A DNA stretch of 26,183 nucleotides, from the NCBI GenBank assembly GCA_964342485.1, contig CAYFFO010000029.1:1-26183 (forward strand), given 5' to 3'. Below, piece by piece: positions 1 to 7,377 of this stretch (its first letter is position 1; each line of letters begins with the position of its first letter). The notes under the pieces are model-generated. The model was not told the origin of the DNA and did no database searches. It was given only the letters and a program-made list of their open reading frames with translations. Both the position numbers and the translations under genes were made by a program. This stretch comes from CAYFFO01 sp964342485. Lineage in GTDB: Bacteria > Chloroflexota > Dehalococcoidia > Lucifugimonadales > CAJWER01.

Positions 1-170
1 GTAAATCTCCAGTTTTCGTTGTTTTTTGCTGCAACCGGGAAACCAGATTCTTGAAAGCTGTTAAACCCTTCCAAGTGAAGTTGATCAAGCCATTTAGAAG
101 AAGAGTGTCCTGACCGGAGGTAATTGAAATCAGATTTGTATTGGTCATGAGCTGTAGATTTCGTATTCAT
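1..170 (-). CDS. sufD: SufD, Fe-S cluster assembly scaffold subunit (N-terminal part only)
   Basis: The reading frame starts with ATG at 168-170 and runs off the left edge, giving about 56 codons. The visible protein ends in a stretch of the type F-x-E-S-G-F-P-x-A-K-N-N-E-N-W-R-F, which matches the 'GFP...kNEdWrfT' block near the N-terminus of SufD. SufD partners SufB and SufC in the SufBC2D complex, which builds Fe-S clusters in the cytoplasm. The start lies one base after the sufC stop codon, so the two are almost certainly co-transcribed and probably translationally coupled. No good Shine-Dalgarno sequence is visible. Identity rests on the short N-terminus plus the sufB-sufC context; the rest of the gene is outside the window. 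Confidence 0.85.
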   Translation of the reverse strand, partial: MNTKSTAHDQYKSDFNYLRSGHSSSKWLDQLHLEGFNSFQESGFPVAAKNNENWRF

Positions 171-171
171 T

Positions 172-927
172 TTAAGAGGCTAATGGTTCAGAGATCCATT
201 CATATCCTTTTTCTTCTAATTCATAAGCTAAGTCTTCTTTACCAGATTTGATGATTTTTCCATCGATAAGCACGTGAACGAAGTCGGGCACTACGTAACT
301 TAACATTCGTTGATAATGTGTAACCAATATCATTGAATTTGTCTCGCTACGCATATCGTTTACTACCTTTGCCACAAGCCTTAATGCATCTATATCTAGG
401 CCTGAATCGGTTTCATCTAAGATAGCTAATCTTGGATTTAGTAAACATAATTGAAGCATTTCATTTCGTTTCTTCTCGCCACCTGAAAAACCTTCATTTA
501 CGCCCCTTTTCATCAATTCAATATCGATGTCGATCTTTGCAACCGATTCTCGATAAATTTTGTCAAATTCGCGGGCACTTAATTCTTGATCTCCTCGATG
601 TTTACGAATCGCATCTAATGCTGATTTTAAGAATTGTCGATTACGAACACCTGGAAGTTCTACTGGGTACTGGAAAGATAAGAATATTCCTATCAAAGCT
701 CTTTCATCAGGGCTCAGATTAGTTATGTCTTTTCCTTCATAAAGTATTGTACCGTCTGTTACTTCATATTCCGGCTTACCAGCAATTAAATTTGCTAGTG
801 TGCTTTTACCACTCCCGTTGGGCCCCATTATGGCATGGATTTCTCCGAGACCAATGGATAGATCGATGCCTTTCAATATCTCAGTACCGTTAACAGACAC
901 ATGTAATTTTTCTATTTCTAGAAACAA
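172..927 (-). CDS. sufC: SufC, Fe-S cluster assembly ATPase
   Basis: An ABC-type ATPase of 251 residues, the usual SufC length. Walker A is GPNGSGKST at residues 35-43. The ABC signature region is FSGGEKKRNE, where SufC proteins carry SGGEKKR instead of LSGGQ. Walker B with the catalytic Glu is LAILDETDSGLD, and a late switch His follows in VTHYQRML. SufC drives conformational change of the SufBC2D scaffold during cluster assembly. The start is read as TTG at 925-927; no in-frame ATG lies near, and a good Shine-Dalgarno (AGGAG) is about 8 bases upstream on the coding strand. It follows sufB with a 75-base gap and abuts sufD, giving the operon order B-C-D. No anomalies other than the TTG start. 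Confidence 0.96.
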   Translation of the reverse strand: MFLEIEKLHVSVNGTEILKGIDLSIGLGEIHAIMGPNGSGKSTLANLIAGKPEYEVTDGTILYEGKDITNLSPDERALIGIFLSFQYPVELPGVRNRQFLKSALDAIRKHRGDQELSAREFDKIYRESVAKIDIDIELMKRGVNEGFSGGEKKRNEMLQLCLLNPRLAILDETDSGLDIDALRLVAKVVNDMRSETNSMILVTHYQRMLSYVVPDFVHVLIDGKIIKSGKEDLAYELEEKGYEWISEPLAS

Positions 928-1002
928 AATTAAACTCCTAATGTATTGGTATTAAAGCTATTAATTGATCTTTTTAGAATAAATATCTAATATTGAAATT
1001 TT

Positions 1003-2463
1003 TCAGCCAACTGCACCTTCTAGACTTACTCGAAGTAATTGCTGTGCTTCCATTGCGAATTCAAATGGTAATTCCTGAAAAATGTCTCTACAAAAACCAT
1101 TGATGATCATGTAGTGAGATTCTTCTTCAGAAATACCTCTTTGCATACAATAGAAGAGTTGATCGTCACTGACTCTAGACGTTGATGCTTCATGTTCCAT
1201 GCGAGCGGTAGAGTTTCTCACCTCAATGTAGGGCACCGTGTGGGCTCCACATTGATCTCCTACGAGTAAAGAGTCGCATTGTGTGAAATTAGTGGCATTA
1301 TCAGCCGATGGCATTATTTGTACAAGACCGCGATAGGTACTCTGTCCTTCACCTGCAGAAATTCCTTTCGAAACAATAGTACTCTTGGTGTTTTTCCCAA
1401 CGTGGATCATTTTTGTACCTGTATCGGCCTGTTGATGATTATTAACAAGGGCTACTGAAAAGAACTCCCCTATGGAGTTGTCTCCTTGGAGGATTACACT
1501 GGGGTATTTCCATGTTATAGCTGATCCAGTTTCGACCTGTGTCCAGGAAATTTTAGAATTAGCACCAAGTGCTTTACCACGCTTTGTCACGAAATTGTAA
1601 ACACCACCGTTGCCGTCCTTGTCTCCAGGATACCAATTTTGCAAAGTAGAATATTTGATTTCTGCATCTTTCAATGCAACCAGTTCTACAACTGCAGCAT
1701 GAAGCTGATTGCTACGTCTCATAGGGGCTGTACACCCTTCTAGATAACTTACGTATGAACCTTCATCGGCGATAATCAACGTTCGTTCAAATTGACCACT
1801 TTCCTCAGCGTTAATACGGAAATAAGTCATTAGCTCCATTGGACAACGTACGCCAGGCGGTACATATACAAAAGAACCGTCACTGAATACTGCTGAATTC
1901 AGGGTTGCATAAAAATTGTCAGTGTAAGGTACAACCGATCCAAGATATTTTTCTACTAGTTCCGGATGAGTTTGCATTGCCTCACTCACAGAACAAAATA
2001 TAACTCCTGCTTTTGCAAGTGATTCTTGATAGGTAGTAGCTACTGAACTACTGTCAAAAATTGCATCTACAGCGACTCCAGTCATCTTTTTTTGTTCTTC
2101 TATAGGTATTCCGAGTTTATTGAAAGCTTCTATCAGTTCGGGGTCAACTTCATCCAAACTTTCAGGTTTTTCGCTATTTTTTAATGGAGAGGCATAATAA
2201 TGGATATCTTGATAATCGATTTTTGGAAAATCAACCTTGGCCCACTCGGGCTCTTTTGTTTCAAGAGTTTTCCAATAATTGTACGCTTTTAGTCTCCAGT
2301 TAAGCATAAATTCAGGCTCATTTTTTTTCGCAGAAATGAGACGTACTATGTCTTCACTGAGACCTTTTGGGGCTATATCAGATTCAATATCTGTGTGAAA
2401 TCCCCATTTATATTCAGAATCGAGATCTTTTGAAGTCCGAGATATCGTTTTACCGGTAGACAT
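1003..2463 (-). CDS. sufB: SufB, Fe-S cluster assembly scaffold
   Basis: A 486-residue SufB, full length for the family. Recognisable blocks are the N-terminal WRLKAYNYW region, the VPPGVRCPMELMTYFRIN stretch, LIIADEGSYVSYLEGCTAP, the basket core with TKRGKALG and SWTQVETGSAITWKYPS, and the C-terminal HEASTSRVSDDQLFYCMQRGISEEE segment typical of SufB/SufD beta-helix proteins. SufB is the scaffold on which nascent Fe-S clusters form, working with SufC and SufD. The ATG at 2461-2463 is preceded by AGAAAGG about 10 bases upstream. It is the first gene of the operon, 75 bases ahead of sufC. A promoter and a perfect palindrome lie just upstream, so expression is probably controlled by a repressor, perhaps sensing iron, Fe-S or oxidative state. 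No such regulator gene is in the window. Confidence 0.97.
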   Translation of the reverse strand: MSTGKTISRTSKDLDSEYKWGFHTDIESDIAPKGLSEDIVRLISAKKNEPEFMLNWRLKAYNYWKTLETKEPEWAKVDFPKIDYQDIHYYASPLKNSEKPESLDEVDPELIEAFNKLGIPIEEQKKMTGVAVDAIFDSSSVATTYQESLAKAGVIFCSVSEAMQTHPELVEKYLGSVVPYTDNFYATLNSAVFSDGSFVYVPPGVRCPMELMTYFRINAEESGQFERTLIIADEGSYVSYLEGCTAPMRRSNQLHAAVVELVALKDAEIKYSTLQNWYPGDKDGNGGVYNFVTKRGKALGANSKISWTQVETGSAITWKYPSVILQGDNSIGEFFSVALVNNHQQADTGTKMIHVGKNTKSTIVSKGISAGEGQSTYRGLVQIMPSADNATNFTQCDSLLVGDQCGAHTVPYIEVRNSTARMEHEASTSRVSDDQLFYCMQRGISEEESHYMIINGFCRDIFQELPFEFAMEAQQLLRVSLEGAVG

Positions 2464-2506
2464 GACCGAATACCTTTCTTAAGCACCTTATTAAGATTAA
2501 GATAGG

Positions 2507-2529
2507 TTCTTGATTAAATTAATCAAGAA
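2507..2529. promoter_or_regulatory. Perfect 23-bp palindrome over the predicted suf transcription start (candidate operator)
   Basis: Two 11-base arms, TTCTTGATTAA and TTAATCAAGAA, are exact reverse complements around a single central base. On the suf strand the element begins one base after the -10 hexamer, so it would cover about -8 to +18 relative to the expected start. That is the classic position for a repressor that blocks initiation. It ends 43 bases before the sufB start codon. The inner TTGAT...ATCAA halves are separated by 7 bases, not the 4 of FNR sites, and it does not match the CAAC-N6-GTTG SufR box. The cognate regulator is unknown; Rrf2-type regulators (IscR-like) are the best-known class controlling suf operons. 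Confidence 0.7.
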
Positions 2530-2530
2530 T

Positions 2531-2559
2531 ATTGTATGTTTACACTAATAGGGAGTCAA
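2531..2559 (-). promoter_or_regulatory. Sigma-70-type promoter of the sufBCD operon
   Basis: On the minus strand, -35 TTGACT (2554-2559) and -10 TACAAT (2531-2536) are separated by exactly 17 bases. Each box differs from consensus at one position. It points toward sufB, with the predicted start near 2524 inside the palindrome. It is one of the two clearest promoters in the window. Confidence 0.72.
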
Positions 2560-2562
2560 CAA

Positions 2563-2574
2563 TTAACCGGTTAA
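2563..2574. repeat. 12-bp perfect palindrome upstream of the suf -35 box
   Basis: The sequence TTAACCGGTTAA is an exact palindrome lying 3 bases upstream of the suf -35 hexamer. The position would suit an activator or a second regulator. A 12-bp palindrome is much weaker evidence than the 23-bp element downstream. The rest of the 266-base gap (2575-2729) is AT-rich and shows no gene, RNA or convincing terminator. Confidence 0.4.
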
Positions 2575-2729
2575 ACATTGTTTTTCAAAAAATATTGTTG
2601 AAAGCTAATTCTTAGTGGGGACTGGTTTCTTATCTAAACTGGAAGGATAGATGTTATGGTATCCGGGTTCGCTTTGTTTCTATCATTGTCTAAACAAGAA
2701 CGGAATCTTTTGACAATTAAAAAGGTTCG

Positions 2730-3668
2730 TCATGTATTTATTTTGCTGACATAGGAGTCCCATGCCTCGGAAGCTGTATAGACTGGATCAAATAACCCTT
2801 GATTTATTGCTTTACTAGTATCTGCCAGCCAGGGGTATCTGATGAAGTTTAAACCTATAGCAGGTGATTCTCTCTGAATCCTAATTAACCAACTAATTTG
2901 TGTTATTGGATATAATAGCCAGGCTGGTATCGAAATGGTTGGTATGTTTAGCTTTTTTACCATATTTTCCCAGGATATAGATTTTTTGCCAGCGACATTA
3001 AATGTTCCGGTGAAATGGTTTATAGATACAGATTCAAGACAGTTTATTGCATCTATTTCATGTATGAATTGTAGCTCTGGATTTGCCCCCGATACTTTTA
3101 CCAGAAATGGTTTTAGAAACGCACGCGAGATAAAATTGTTAACATATGGACCCATAATCGGACAACAGCGTAAAATACAATAGTCAACCCCTGGAGTAAC
3201 TTCCGAGTAGTTTTTGATGAGTTCTTCGGACATGATCTTATGTTCACTGTACTGGAAACCATTAAGAGGTTTAGGAGGAACATTTTCTGTAAGAGGAATA
3301 CTATTTGTTTCCAGTGCACCGTAAACACTTGTGCTACTTAAATACACGATACGTTTTACAGAAGAATTTTTACACGCATCTATTAGATTCTCTGTGCCTT
3401 TAACATTTACCCTTCGATTTAGATGCCCCCAAAGTTTAGGTTTTAACATGTATGCGAGATGCACAACCGTATCAATCTGATTGTTTTCAAAAATACTTGG
3501 CATTGGTTCTGAGATATCATGCTTGATGGATGTTACTTTTTCATGCGGCTTACTTGAGGGATATTTATGGTCTAATGCCAAAATTTTTTCTACACGTGGG
3601 TTAACTGATAGTTGATTTAATAAAAGTGTACCTACGTATCCACTTGACCCTGTAATAGCGATACGCAT
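2730..3668 (-). CDS. NAD-dependent epimerase/dehydratase (extended SDR)
   Basis: A 312-residue extended short-chain dehydrogenase. The Rossmann glycine motif GSSGYVG is at residues 7-13, an acidic residue for the NAD ribose follows the second strand (LALDHKYP), and the active site has YLSSTSVYG and Y140-S-E-H-K144 (the YxxxK motif). The start is taken as ATG at 3666-3668, because longer frames add 28 residues ahead of the conserved MRIAITGSSG start and run into the neighbouring gene. It is the last gene of the five-gene sugar operon, 13 bases after the preceding stop. In that setting it is more likely to oxidise or epimerise a sugar or sugar acid than to make nucleotide sugars. Erythronate dehydrogenase-type SDRs are one parallel in similar operons. 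Substrate unknown. Confidence 0.85.
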   Translation of the reverse strand: MRIAITGSSGYVGTLLLNQLSVNPRVEKILALDHKYPSSKPHEKVTSIKHDISEPMPSIFENNQIDTVVHLAYMLKPKLWGHLNRRVNVKGTENLIDACKNSSVKRIVYLSSTSVYGALETNSIPLTENVPPKPLNGFQYSEHKIMSEELIKNYSEVTPGVDYCILRCCPIMGPYVNNFISRAFLKPFLVKVSGANPELQFIHEIDAINCLESVSINHFTGTFNVAGKKSISWENMVKKLNIPTISIPAWLLYPITQISWLIRIQRESPAIGLNFIRYPWLADTSKAINQGLFDPVYTASEAWDSYVSKINT

Positions 3669-3681
3669 AAATATATTTACA

Positions 3682-4053
3682 CTATCCTTGGGGTTCGTCG
3701 GTAAAATCGAACCGGAGAGTGCCAATACCGGGGACATCAAATCCCATTTCAATTTTGTGTGGACTTAGGCTCAAATCAAATTCGGGTATTTGTACAGTGA
3801 TGATTTTATTCAGCCCTAGGGTCAAGGTATTGTTTTTTGACACTTCACTAAATTTAGTGACTTTACCATCTGTAATAAACTGGGCTCCAACTTCTGTTAA
3901 TTCTACATCGTCGATTTTAATGGGCCAGATTTTGTAAGCATATCCTGATCCCAGGTCATTTTTAAGTTGAAATTCAAATCCCGTAGATTCACTTCTTCGT
4001 AGGCTACCTTTAACATATAGTCTTTTTAGCAAAAAACTTGGTACCGAAATCAT
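3682..4053 (-). CDS. Small protein resembling C-glycoside deglycosidase beta subunit (DUF6379/CGDB-like)
   Basis: A 123-residue protein without signal peptide or membrane segment, rich in alternating hydrophobic residues as in a beta sandwich. The pattern of a near-N-terminal VKGSLR...GFEFQLKN block, an internal PIKIDDVEL strand, and a C-terminal block with SPHKIEMGF and GTLRFDFTD recalls the small beta subunits of C-glycoside deglycosidases. Those form heteromers with a TIM-barrel alpha subunit and cleave C-C linked 3-oxo-glycosides. This assignment is from remembered family pattern, not a search. No TIM-barrel partner is in the window. ATG at 4051-4053 has AGGA 8 bases upstream. It sits in the sugar operon, 57 bases after the aldolase gene and 13 before the SDR gene. 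It could instead be an unrelated conserved small beta protein. Confidence 0.45.
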   Translation of the reverse strand: MISVPSFLLKRLYVKGSLRRSESTGFEFQLKNDLGSGYAYKIWPIKIDDVELTEVGAQFITDGKVTKFSEVSKNNTLTLGLNKIITVQIPEFDLSLSPHKIEMGFDVPGIGTLRFDFTDEPQG

Positions 4054-4110
4054 GTTAATTCCTGTAGTTAATATAGTGACTTATTAATAAATTACACAAT
4101 ACGACACTAA

Positions 4111-4779
4111 TTATAAATCATCTGTATTCGAACTGATTTCCTTTTGCATTTTGAATATTTCGGATTCGGAATCGGCTACTTCACTGGGTATCTGAGAGAC
4201 TTTTCCAATTAAAGAAGAATACACATAAATCTTTGCTATTTTCTCTGTTAGGATTGATGAGTCGAGTGCTGATTTTAAATCGGATCCAATACTTATCAAA
4301 CCGTGGTTGCTTATAATTGCACTAGATCTACCTGATAGTGCTTGGCAAACGTTGTCTCCAAGTTCAGTTGAAGCTGGAGGTGCATATTTAGATACTCGAA
4401 TAGTTCCTCCAAGACTGATAACCATTTCGTCGATGATTGGAGGTATTTCTATTTGACTAACCGAGATAATACTTGAGTAAACCGGGTGGGTGTGAATAAT
4501 GCCTCTAACCTCGGAAATGTTTTCATATATCGTTTTATGTAGGAATGATTCAGATGAAGGTGTCAGTTCGTTTTCAACAGGTATAAGGTTGTAATCAACA
4601 ATCGCAATATTATCTTCAGTCATATTGTCAAACTGACTTCCCATAGTGGTGATTGCAAATGACAAATCTCGACCAGGTAATCTTACACTGATATTACCGC
4701 TACTTCCTGTAACTAGACCAAGGTCTGATGCTTTTTTTGCAACCAGTAGGATTTCTCGTTTTTTGGCGCTCCATTTCAA
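4111..4779 (-). CDS. Class II aldolase/adducin-family protein (fuculose-phosphate aldolase type)
   Basis: A 222-residue Zn-dependent class II aldolase-fold enzyme. The phosphate/substrate-binding block TGSSGNISVR is at residues 24-33. Glu77 lies in the SSESFLHK block, the zinc ligands His96 and His98 are in IHTHP, and the third zinc ligand His159 is in ISNHG. All expected ligands of the FucA/AraD group are therefore present. Family members cleave or epimerise phosphorylated ketoses such as L-fuculose-1-phosphate or L-ribulose-5-phosphate. The start is read as TTG at 4777-4779, overlapping the upstream kinase stop by 4 bases (TTGA), with GGAAG about 10 bases upstream. An ATG at 4772-4774 is in another frame. 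The kinase coupling argues that the substrate is the phosphate ester made by that kinase. Confidence 0.88.
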   Translation of the reverse strand: MKWSAKKREILLVAKKASDLGLVTGSSGNISVRLPGRDLSFAITTMGSQFDNMTEDNIAIVDYNLIPVENELTPSSESFLHKTIYENISEVRGIIHTHPVYSSIISVSQIEIPPIIDEMVISLGGTIRVSKYAPPASTELGDNVCQALSGRSSAIISNHGLISIGSDLKSALDSSILTEKIAKIYVYSSLIGKVSQIPSEVADSESEIFKMQKEISSNTDDL

Positions 4780-6284
4780 AATTCTGTCACTTCCATTTCA
4801 TTGGATATGCTAATCCATTTGGCATAATGATCTGAATATTCACTACTATACACAGGATTTGCTTCTACTGTATGTAGTTTAGTCAACTGGCTTTCGGACG
4901 CAGCTTCTATGCTTTCAAAATGGCCTAATCCTTTTAAAGAACATAGGTATGCTCCAAGGGCAGAAGCATTGGGGTTATTTGTTAAACTTATAGATTTTCC
5001 AAGGACATTTGCTAGTATTTCAGGCCACAATGTTGTCAATGTCATCCCACCGGATACTGCTATATCAGAGGCTACTTGATCAATAACCTGTTCACTCTGT
5101 TCAAGATTTCTTCGGACTGCAAAAGCTATTGATTCCAAAGCTGATCTGACAATGTGTCCGCGGGTAATATTATTGTGAGTTACAGGTACTGGCAATAATA
5201 TCCCACCTCTTTTGATACCAATTTTGTTCATGTTCATATGAGAAGGCCCAAGTAAAGAATAAACACCATAGGAACCGATGGGTATTTTAGTAGCTTCCAA
5301 ATTTGCAGTAGAGAAACGATTTGATTGAATGACATGTCCATATAGGATATTTATCAACCAACGATAACTGTTTCCTGCATCTCCGCAGGTGCTTTCCACT
5401 GACCAAATATTTTTTGACAAAGTGCAACCAGCCCATATATTTTTGTTGTAGTCGAATTGTGGAAATGATGTGGTTGTTATCACAGGTATACTCCAACCTG
5501 ATACGATCCCAGTTTTGTATGGTTTGGTTATACCCATTCCTAGAAGACCGCATTGAGAATCTGCTCCTGAAAGGACAACAGTTGTTCCCTTATTTATTCC
5601 TGTTAAATGTTCCGTCTTCTTATTAGTTTTTCCGATTGCTGTTCCCGCATTTTGGATCGGTACATGATGATTGTCAGGAAGATCTAATTTATTAAATAAT
5701 TCATATGCCCATTGGCGACTTTTAATATTGATTAGGCCTGATTCAGAAGCTAATGAATATTCACTCACAAGCTCTCCGGTTAATTTATAAACAATCCAGT
5801 CGGCTAGAGTAATCACAGATTTTATATTTTTGTATAAGCTTGGTTGATTTTGTTTAAACCATTTGAGTTTCGCAGGTGCAAACAGGAATGATGGTAAATG
5901 TCCAGTAATTGAATATATTTCATCACCTAAATCTTCATCAATAATGCCGCCTTCAAAAACAGCTCTGACATCCGTATTGGGACCAGCGTAGAGTGGGTTG
6001 TTTTTAGAGTCTAGGAAAACGACTGATTGTCTCTGGCTTGTCACTGTGATTGCTATAAGATCAGATGAGGAAATTCCTGGTTGATTCAGGCTTTCTTGAA
6101 TCAACTCTGATATAGATTCAATAACTTTGTTGGGATCAAATGCAATAGAAAAAGATGTGTCATTTTTAGGTAAGTAACTCCAAACTTTAAATCGTGTTAA
6201 CAGCTCGGTGCCTGTTTCATCTATTATCAAGCATTTTATCCCGCTGCTTCCTGCATCTATAACTAGGATAAGCTGTTTATTCAT
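4776..6284 (-). CDS. FGGY-family carbohydrate kinase (xylulokinase-like)
   Basis: A 502-residue sugar kinase of the ASKHA/FGGY fold, normal length. The N-terminal phosphate-1 loop is DAGSSGIKCL (residues 10-19). The presumed catalytic base is Asp242 in SGADSQCGLLGMG. The C-terminal domain carries IAVSGGMTLTTLWPEILANVLG and ASALGAYLCSLKGLG, which match the ATP-binding end of xylulokinase-type enzymes. Such kinases phosphorylate ketoses or polyols using ATP in the cytoplasm. The ATG at 6282-6284 overlaps the upstream dehydrogenase stop by 4 bases, and its own stop overlaps the aldolase start, so the three genes form a tightly coupled unit. Kinase followed by class II aldolase is the layout of fucose/rhamnose-like routes. 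The true sugar cannot be read from sequence alone. Confidence 0.9.
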   Translation of the reverse strand: MNKQLILVIDAGSSGIKCLIIDETGTELLTRFKVWSYLPKNDTSFSIAFDPNKVIESISELIQESLNQPGISSSDLIAITVTSQRQSVVFLDSKNNPLYAGPNTDVRAVFEGGIIDEDLGDEIYSITGHLPSFLFAPAKLKWFKQNQPSLYKNIKSVITLADWIVYKLTGELVSEYSLASESGLINIKSRQWAYELFNKLDLPDNHHVPIQNAGTAIGKTNKKTEHLTGINKGTTVVLSGADSQCGLLGMGITKPYKTGIVSGWSIPVITTTSFPQFDYNKNIWAGCTLSKNIWSVESTCGDAGNSYRWLINILYGHVIQSNRFSTANLEATKIPIGSYGVYSLLGPSHMNMNKIGIKRGGILLPVPVTHNNITRGHIVRSALESIAFAVRRNLEQSEQVIDQVASDIAVSGGMTLTTLWPEILANVLGKSISLTNNPNASALGAYLCSLKGLGHFESIEAASESQLTKLHTVEANPVYSSEYSDHYAKWISISNEMEVTEF

Positions 6285-7273
6285 TTTCTATCCCATAAAG
6301 CAGGATTAACTATGTTTTTTGGTCTTTTTCCGTTGATGAATCTAATAATGTCGTTTTTCATCATTGAAGAATGACGTTCAACTGTTCCTTCTGTTGCACC
6401 ACCAAGATGCGGAGATAGAATCACATTTTGCAACTTTAATAACGGATTATCAGGATTAATTGGAGTACTTTCATAAATATCAAAAGCAGCTCCGGCAATT
6501 CTATTGTTTTTGAGTTGCAAGACAAGAGTTTTTTGATCAGTTATAGAAGGTGAGGATAGATTTATAAGAAATGATGTTGGTTTCATTAATTCAAGTAACC
6601 TTGAATTCAATAAATTTTCTGTTTCTTTAGTTGCTGGAACGTTAATTGATATGAAATCTGAGCTTTGCATAAGAAATTCTAGATTGGTAATAGACGTGTA
6701 TCTTGGTACTTCAACTAAGTATGGATCATAAGCGATGCACTTCATACCTAGGGCGTTACCAAGTTCAGATATTCGTTTACCTATTGAGCCCAGTCCAATT
6801 ATTCCTAGTATCTTTCTATGTAATTCTATACCACGTAAATTGAGATATGGATCTACAGGATTTATCCATCGTCCATCATTCACGTATTTATTTGATTCTG
6901 TGATTCTCCTGGCCAGGGCAAACATTAAAGCTACTGATAATTCGGCTGCTGCATTTGCTGTACGTCCAGGAGTATTTACCACTGTCACGCCATGATTATT
7001 TGCTGAAGCCATATCGATATGGTTGGTCGCTGAGCGACAAATTCCAATGAATTTGAGTGTAGGTGACTGAGAGAATGTTTCTTCAAATACAAAGTCAGCT
7101 TCAATTATCAGTATAGAGGCATTTTCTTTGTTAATTTTAATCGAAAGTTCATCTGGATCTAGTAGTCTTTGAGTTGAAGTCCAACTTTCATATTTAAAAG
7201 AGATATATTGACTTAGTATCTGAAGTTCTTTGTCGGCAAATGGAGCGAGGATAAGTGCATGATGGCTTTTCAT
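6281..7273 (-). CDS. D-2-hydroxyacid dehydrogenase family protein with altered active site
   Basis: A 330-residue member of the SerA/GyaR family. The NAD-binding loop GLGSIG is at residues 160-165, followed by the adenine-ribose Asp in AYDPY. The C-terminal signature SPHLGGATEGT supplies the catalytic His289. However, the usual N-[TAV]-[AS]-R-G block that provides the catalytic Arg reads NLSSPS (Ser at 241), and the usual D-[VI]-[FY]-x-x-E-P block reads DIYESTP (Thr at 270 where the catalytic Glu belongs). Both deviations are confirmed in the DNA. It may therefore have changed substrate or chemistry. It is the first gene of the sugar operon, overlapping the kinase gene by 4 bases. The ATG at 7271-7273 has no clear Shine-Dalgarno. 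No strong promoter is visible upstream. Confidence 0.85.
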   Translation of the reverse strand: MKSHHALILAPFADKELQILSQYISFKYESWTSTQRLLDPDELSIKINKENASILIIEADFVFEETFSQSPTLKFIGICRSATNHIDMASANNHGVTVVNTPGRTANAAAELSVALMFALARRITESNKYVNDGRWINPVDPYLNLRGIELHRKILGIIGLGSIGKRISELGNALGMKCIAYDPYLVEVPRYTSITNLEFLMQSSDFISINVPATKETENLLNSRLLELMKPTSFLINLSSPSITDQKTLVLQLKNNRIAGAAFDIYESTPINPDNPLLKLQNVILSPHLGGATEGTVERHSSMMKNDIIRFINGKRPKNIVNPALWDRK

Positions 7274-7345
7274 TTTATTAATTCAGGCTTGTTTTTTGAA
7301 ATATCCACGAAGGATTGGACTGTTGCTAACATGGGTTAAAAATTA

Positions 7346-7377
7346 TCGTCAAAACAAATTGTCGTCAAAACAATTTA
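7346..7377. repeat. 16-bp tandem duplication at the 3' end of the phytoene synthase-like gene
   Basis: Two adjacent 16-base units begin TCGTCAAAACAA and differ only in the last bases (ATTG versus TTTA). The second unit overlaps the last codons and stop of the phytoene synthase-like gene, so the duplication copied its 3' end into the gap before the sugar operon. It looks like a replication-slippage product. Confidence 0.7.

Noticed and set aside
2507..2529. Reading the suf palindrome as an FNR/CRP-type site
   Set aside because: TTGAT and ATCAA are 7 bases apart, not 4, and the position over the start site suits a repressor more than an activator.
3669..3752. Longer start for the SDR epimerase
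   Set aside because: The extra 28 residues precede the canonical MRIAITGSSG Rossmann start and overlap the coding sequence of the upstream gene.
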